From assembly GCF_000196435.1 (NCBI RefSeq), contig NC_010161.1:868001-932000 (forward strand): a DNA stretch of 64,000 bases, written 5' to 3'. Each line of letters begins with the position of its first letter. Position 1 is the stretch's first letter. Source of the DNA: Bartonella tribocorum CIP 105476 (lineage in GTDB: Bacteria; Pseudomonadota; Alphaproteobacteria; Rhizobiales; Rhizobiaceae). Below the pieces are notes generated by a model. It had not been told where the DNA came from. It made no database searches and saw nothing but the letters and a program-made list of their open reading frames with translations. The position numbers and the translations under genes were made by a program. Below are positions 59,932 to 64,000 of this stretch, piece after piece.

Positions 59932-62199
59932 ATGATGAATGCAACATCTGTGATGAAGCCTCAAGATAGTGATAAAAATACTTATAACGATGAGTTATAT
60001 CGTTTAAGTAAGGTATATATCTTTTTAGGGATTGCAATTATTGTATTAGCTTTACTTACAGCTTCTGTTTCGTTTATTATTCTTATTGGATTAACCCCTG
60101 TTGTTCCTAGTAGAACAGTAACCCTTATTCTTATAGGGATTAATAGTTTTTGGGTTTTAGGGCTTGTTGTCATCGTTTTTTATGAGATGATCCCCATCAT
60201 CCGTGCTTGGCGTTCAAGGCGTGCTGGCTCGCGTCTTCATGTGCGCCTTATTTCATTGTTTGCACTTGTTGCAACCATGCCAGCTGTTGCTGTCGCTCTT
60301 GTATCGGGTCCAGCACTCAATTTAGGACTTGACCGATGGTTTGATACAACAACGCGGCAAATTGTAGGTTCTTCTATTGATTTAGCAAATGCTTATGCAG
60401 ATGAAATGCTTCAAAATTTAAAAAATTTATCCTACGCTATGGCATTTGCGCTTGATAACAAAAAACTTTTAGAACGTAATCCAGCTGAATATCGGATGCA
60501 ATTGACGCGTCATGCTCTAGGACGCAATTTGCGTGGTGCATTTTTGTTAAGTTCTAGCGGAACTATTTTTGTATCGAGCGCTCTTGGTGATGAGGATAAA
60601 CTCCCAATTCCTCCGTCCAATCTTATTGAACGTGCAACCAGTGCGCGGCCTTTTTCTTTTCAACCAGGCATTCATGATTATTTTGGTATTATTTTAAAAT
60701 TTAACAATATTCCAAACACATTTTTATATTTGGTGCGTGACGTTGATAAAGGCGTTTTATCGGCTTTGCGTTTGACAGAAGTTAATACAGATCGTTATCG
60801 TGATTTAAATGAAAATCGCCTACTGACACAAATTGCATTTGGTATGCTTTATTTATGTCTTTTTTTTAGTTTATTCTTATCCGCTATTTGGGCAGCTATT
60901 GCGGTTGCTGATCGCTTAGTTCGTCCTATTCGTCTTCTCATTAGTGCTGCTGATGATGTTGCTTCTGGAAATATGGAAATTTTTGTGCCAGTACGAGCAA
61001 AAGATGGAGATATTGGGCAATTATCCAAAACTTTTAATTACATGGTCAGTGAATTGAAAAGTCGGCGCAATGAGTTGATTGCAGTGCGTGATCAAATTGA
61101 TGAGAGGCGGCGTTTTTCTGAAGCTGTGTTATCGGGTGTAACAGCGGGAGTAGCAGGTATCGATGATAAGGGTGATATTACCATTATCAATCGGTCTATT
61201 GAAACGATGTTTGATATTCGTTCTGAACAGGTTGTTGGACAAAGTCTTTTATCTTTAAGTGCTGAAATTTGGCAGGTTTTTCAGTTTGCACGTTCATTGG
61301 GGCGTAAAAATCACCGTGAGCAAGTCACTTTAAACGTTGCAGGAAAAGAGCGCGTCTGTAATGTCCAAGTTACGATGGAAGAGGATGATGGGCAGGGACA
61401 ATCTTGGGTTCTCACAATTGATGATATTACAGACCTGGTTGCAGCGCAACGTACAGCGGCATGGGCGGATATTGCACGGCGTATTGCACACGAAATTAAA
61501 AATCCCCTCACACCTATTCAATTATCCGCTGAACGTATTCGTAAACGTTATAACAAAGTTATAACACAAGATAGAGAGGTCTTTGAGCGGTGTATTGAAA
61601 CAATTATTCGCCAAGTTGGAGATATTGGGCGTATGGTTGATGAGTTTTCTTCTTTTGCACGTATGCCCAAACCACAAATGCATGTTTTAGATATACGTGA
61701 ATTGCTGCGTGAAGCATGTTTCTTGATAGAAGTGACGCGACATGATATTCAATTTGAGCAAGACTTAGGAAGTCTACCCCTTATGGGGGCATTTGATAAC
61801 CGTCTCATTGTACAGGCTTTTTGCAACGTTATCAAAAATGCGAGCGAATCCATAGATTCGGTTATGCGAGAGGAAAGTATTCACGGTCATATTCTTGTCC
61901 GTTCTTACCGTCAAGAAGAATGGGTGGTTGTGGATGTTGTTGATAACGGGAAAGGACTTCCTAAAGAGCAAAGACAAAAGTTATTAGAACCCTATATAAC
62001 AACGCGGGAGAAAGGGACAGGACTAGGCCTAGCCATTGTGCGCAAAGTTATTGAAGATCACGGTGGTTCCATGGAGCTTCATGATGCACCGAAGAGTTTT
62101 TATGAAGGTCGTGGTGCGATGATCCGTTTGATATTTCCCTCAGATGGGGGTAAGCAGGGTAGTATTATACAAGCCATAAATCATAAGATAGGGGAATAG
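59932..62199 (+). CDS. ntrY: Sensor histidine kinase NtrY
   Basis: NtrY is the membrane sensor partner of NtrX; in relatives it responds to nitrogen or redox state. From ATG 59932 it is 755 residues: several N-terminal membrane segments, a periplasmic region, a fourth segment near 305-325, a HAMP domain, a PAS domain (about 400-480), and HisKA/HATPase with phosphorylated H520 in AHEIKNPLTPI and the NIKNASES-like N-box. The start at 59824 sometimes predicted adds 36 residues without a ribosome-binding site. ntrX follows after 1 bp. Confidence 0.93.
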   Translation: MMNATSVMKPQDSDKNTYNDELYRLSKVYIFLGIAIIVLALLTASVSFIILIGLTPVVPSRTVTLILIGINSFWVLGLVVIVFYEMIPIIRAWRSRRAGSRLHVRLISLFALVATMPAVAVALVSGPALNLGLDRWFDTTTRQIVGSSIDLANAYADEMLQNLKNLSYAMAFALDNKKLLERNPAEYRMQLTRHALGRNLRGAFLLSSSGTIFVSSALGDEDKLPIPPSNLIERATSARPFSFQPGIHDYFGIILKFNNIPNTFLYLVRDVDKGVLSALRLTEVNTDRYRDLNENRLLTQIAFGMLYLCLFFSLFLSAIWAAIAVADRLVRPIRLLISAADDVASGNMEIFVPVRAKDGDIGQLSKTFNYMVSELKSRRNELIAVRDQIDERRRFSEAVLSGVTAGVAGIDDKGDITIINRSIETMFDIRSEQVVGQSLLSLSAEIWQVFQFARSLGRKNHREQVTLNVAGKERVCNVQVTMEEDDGQGQSWVLTIDDITDLVAAQRTAAWADIARRIAHEIKNPLTPIQLSAERIRKRYNKVITQDREVFERCIETIIRQVGDIGRMVDEFSSFARMPKPQMHVLDIRELLREACFLIEVTRHDIQFEQDLGSLPLMGAFDNRLIVQAFCNVIKNASESIDSVMREESIHGHILVRSYRQEEWVVVDVVDNGKGLPKEQRQKLLEPYITTREKGTGLGLAIVRKVIEDHGGSMELHDAPKSFYEGRGAMIRLIFPSDGGKQGSIIQAINHKIGE

Positions 62200-62200
62200 T

Positions 62201-63559
62201 ATGGTATCAGATATCTTGATTGTTGATGATGAAGCAGATATTCGGGAGCTTGTTGCTGGTATTTTAGATGATGAAGGTTATGAAACGCGTGTTGCTTGTA
62301 ATTCTGATGAAGCATTAGCACAAATTAGTGAGCGTATTCCAAAGCTCATTTTTTTAGATATTTGGTTACAGGGGAGTCGCCTCGATGGTTTGGCACTGCT
62401 TGATGAAATTAAAACGCAATATCCAGCTCTTCCAGTCGTTATGATCTCAGGTCATGGTAATATTGAGACCGCTGTTTCTGCTATAAAGCGTGGGGCCTAT
62501 GATTTTATTGAAAAACCTTTTAAAGCTGATAGACTTGTATTGGTTGCAGAGAGAACGCTTGAAAACTCAAATTTAAAACGTGAGCTTTTAGAATTGCGAA
62601 AACGTTCAAACGAGACATTGGAGCTGCTCGGAAAATCGACAGTTATAAGAAATTTGCGTCAAATCATAGAAAAAGTAGCGCCAACCAATAGTCGCGTCAT
62701 GATAACAGGTCCTTCAGGGGCTGGAAAAGAGACTGTTGCACGAACTATTCATGCGCTCTCAACACGTTCGAATGGGCCCTTTGTTACAATAAATGCAGCA
62801 ACGATTACACCGGAAAGAATGGAAATAGAGTTGTTTGGTAGCGAAATGGAGGGAAGAGAGCGCAAGATCGGTGCCTTAGAAGAAGCCCATGGTGGGATAC
62901 TCTATCTTGATGAAATTGCTGATATGCCACGTGAGACTCAAGGTAAGATTCTTCGGGTGTTAACGGGACAGACATTTGAGAGAGTTGGCGGTACAAAACG
63001 TGTTAAGGTGGATGTTCGTATTATTTCTTCAACCGCGCAAAATCTTGAAAACCTCATTTCTGACGGGCGCTTTAGAGAAGATCTTTTCCACCGCCTTTCC
63101 GTTGTTCCTATTGCTGTTCCGCCTCTTTCAGCCCGCCGTGAAGATATTCCAGAACTTGTCCATCATTTTGTAAAAACAATATCACAGCAGGTTGGAATTA
63201 AACCGCGTGAAATCAGTGATGATGTGATCGCTATTTTGCAAACGCATGCTTGGCCGGGTAATGTACGGCAATTACGGAATAATATCGAGCGCCTTCTTAT
63301 TCTTGTACGGGATGGTGATGGCCCTATAACAGCGGACTTTCTTCCCAGTGAAGTGAGTGATTCTTTACCGCGTCTTCAAATGGATTCGGATGAGAGTATA
63401 ATGGATTTACCATTGCGTGAAGCACGGGAATTGTTTGAAAAGAGATATTTAGTGGCGCAGATTGGGCGTTTGGGGGGGAATATATCGCGTACTGCTGAAT
63501 TTATAGGCATGGAGCGTTCAGCTTTGCACCGTAAACTTAAAGCGCTTGGAGTTTCTTAA
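62201..63559 (+). CDS. ntrX: Response regulator NtrX (sigma-54 activator-like, lacking GAFTGA)
   Basis: The 452-residue regulator has a receiver domain (D53 phosphoacceptor in FLDIWLQG), an AAA+ domain (Walker A GPSGAGKE at about 170-177, Walker B LYLDEIAD) and a C-terminal Fis-type helix-turn-helix (NISRTAEFIGMERSALHRKL). The GAFTGA loop needed to contact sigma-54 is absent: ELFGSE runs directly to GRERKIGALEEAHGG. It may therefore act without sigma-54. Overlap in function with NtrBC is not possible to judge. Confidence 0.93.
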   Translation: MVSDILIVDDEADIRELVAGILDDEGYETRVACNSDEALAQISERIPKLIFLDIWLQGSRLDGLALLDEIKTQYPALPVVMISGHGNIETAVSAIKRGAYDFIEKPFKADRLVLVAERTLENSNLKRELLELRKRSNETLELLGKSTVIRNLRQIIEKVAPTNSRVMITGPSGAGKETVARTIHALSTRSNGPFVTINAATITPERMEIELFGSEMEGRERKIGALEEAHGGILYLDEIADMPRETQGKILRVLTGQTFERVGGTKRVKVDVRIISSTAQNLENLISDGRFREDLFHRLSVVPIAVPPLSARREDIPELVHHFVKTISQQVGIKPREISDDVIAILQTHAWPGNVRQLRNNIERLLILVRDGDGPITADFLPSEVSDSLPRLQMDSDESIMDLPLREARELFEKRYLVAQIGRLGGNISRTAEFIGMERSALHRKLKALGVS

Positions 63560-63563
63560 AACA

Positions 63564-64000
63564 ATGCGTGTTATTATTTGTGGTGCAGGACAGGTTGGTT
63601 ATGGAATAGCAGAGCGTCTTGCTGCTGAAAATCATGATGTTACTGTTATTGATATTGAAACCAGATTAATTGAAAAAATTCGCGATACATTGGATGTGAG
63701 AGGTTTTGTTGGTCACGGTTCTCGTCCTGAAGTTCTTTTGGCTGCAGGTGCAGACAAGGCTGATATGTTGATTGCTGTTACTTTGTTTGATGAAGTGAAT
63801 ATGGTTACTTGTCAGGTCGCCCATTCGTTATTTGATGTTCCTACAAAAATTGCTCGTATTCGCTCACAATCTTATTTAGAACCACGCTATAAGACGCTTT
63901 TTTCCAGAGAAAATATTCCCATTGATGTGGTTATTTCACCAGAAGTTGAAGTCGGGGAAATGGTTTTACGTCGTATTGCTCTGCCTGGTGCAATAGATGT
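63564..64000 (+). CDS. trkA: Trk potassium uptake protein TrkA, 5' part (continues past window)
   Basis: The frame from ATG 63564 is open to the window end (145 codons). It has an N-terminal Rossmann RCK domain with the NAD-binding motif MRVIICGAGQVGYGIAERL (glycines at 7, 9 and 12) and the acidic end of the second strand (DIET). TrkA gates the TrkH/TrkG potassium channel. It lies 4 bp after the ntrX stop, matching the rhizobial order ntrY-ntrX-trkA. Confidence 0.93.
   Translation, partial: MRVIICGAGQVGYGIAERLAAENHDVTVIDIETRLIEKIRDTLDVRGFVGHGSRPEVLLAAGADKADMLIAVTLFDEVNMVTCQVAHSLFDVPTKIARIRSQSYLEPRYKTLFSRENIPIDVVISPEVEVGEMVLRRIALPGAID

Overview
The window is AT-rich alphaproteobacterial chromosome. 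Gene order follows the Rhizobiales backbone: gmk-rsmA-pdxA-surA-lptD-lptG-lptF, holC...ndk, pgsA/uvrC, tatABC-serS-pcm, yajC, ppiD/tpiA-secG-pyrG-kdsA-eno-ftsB-pdhABC-lpdA-lipA-ratA, cinA/ispDF, ntrYX-trkA. Expanded autotransporters, eroded intergenic regions, a RirA regulator and missing backbone genes point to Bartonella. This is inferred from gene content and protein likeness, not from a database search.

Layout. 1-8 kb: end of gmk, then a minus-strand operon for rRNA methylation, pyridoxal phosphate synthesis and LPS transport (rsmA, pdxA, surA-like, lptD, lptG, lptF). 8.4-9.3 kb: holC and two small membrane ORFs. 9.3-23 kb: an accessory block with an MHS-type transporter and three AIDA/BafA-type autotransporters. 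The first has a three-module passenger. The first and third share a nearly identical 0.96-kb beta-domain block. 23.4-28.3 kb: ndk, pgsA, uvrC, rlmJ. 29.4-34.5 kb: tatABC, serS, a surE stub, pcm and a LysM/degenerate-LytM lipoprotein. 34.5-39.8 kb: yajC, a Mth938 protein, a squalene/phytoene-synthase-like protein and ppiD, separated by long eroded gaps. 41.8-47.1 kb: tpiA, secG, pyrG, kdsA, eno. 47.2-49.8 kb: a threefold tandem array of a TM2 gene with ftsB in which only the last ftsB is whole. 49.9-56.9 kb: the pyruvate dehydrogenase operon, lipA and a RatA/COQ10 protein. 57.6-64 kb: pncC, ispDF and rirA on the minus strand, then ntrY, ntrX and the start of trkA.

The main unexplained structure is a dispersed repeat family found at nine places here (about 19.7, 27.0, 28.6, 34.9, 37.0, 37.2, 38.9, 57.0 and 57.4 kb). 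Each copy carries all or part of a roughly 170-bp leader ending in a ribosome-binding site and ATG, followed by a truncated 5' end of a phage-type tyrosine integrase gene. One copy reads into a recognisable but frameshifted integrase N-terminus. Another abuts a frameshifted AntA/AntB antirepressor. Two sites hold copies in opposite orientation side by side. The copies lie in eroded gaps, several of them where rhizobial relatives carry genes, so they look like footprints of a phage-derived element active during genome reduction.

Functional links: the LPS-export genes and the periplasmic chaperones (SurA-like, PpiD) serve envelope biogenesis. Sec and Tat components feed autotransporter and lipoprotein export. 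The PDH complex genes sit beside lipA, which makes their lipoyl cofactor. The Mth938 and phytoene-synthase-like genes are the bacterial relatives of the complex I assembly factors NDUFAF3 and NDUFAF6.
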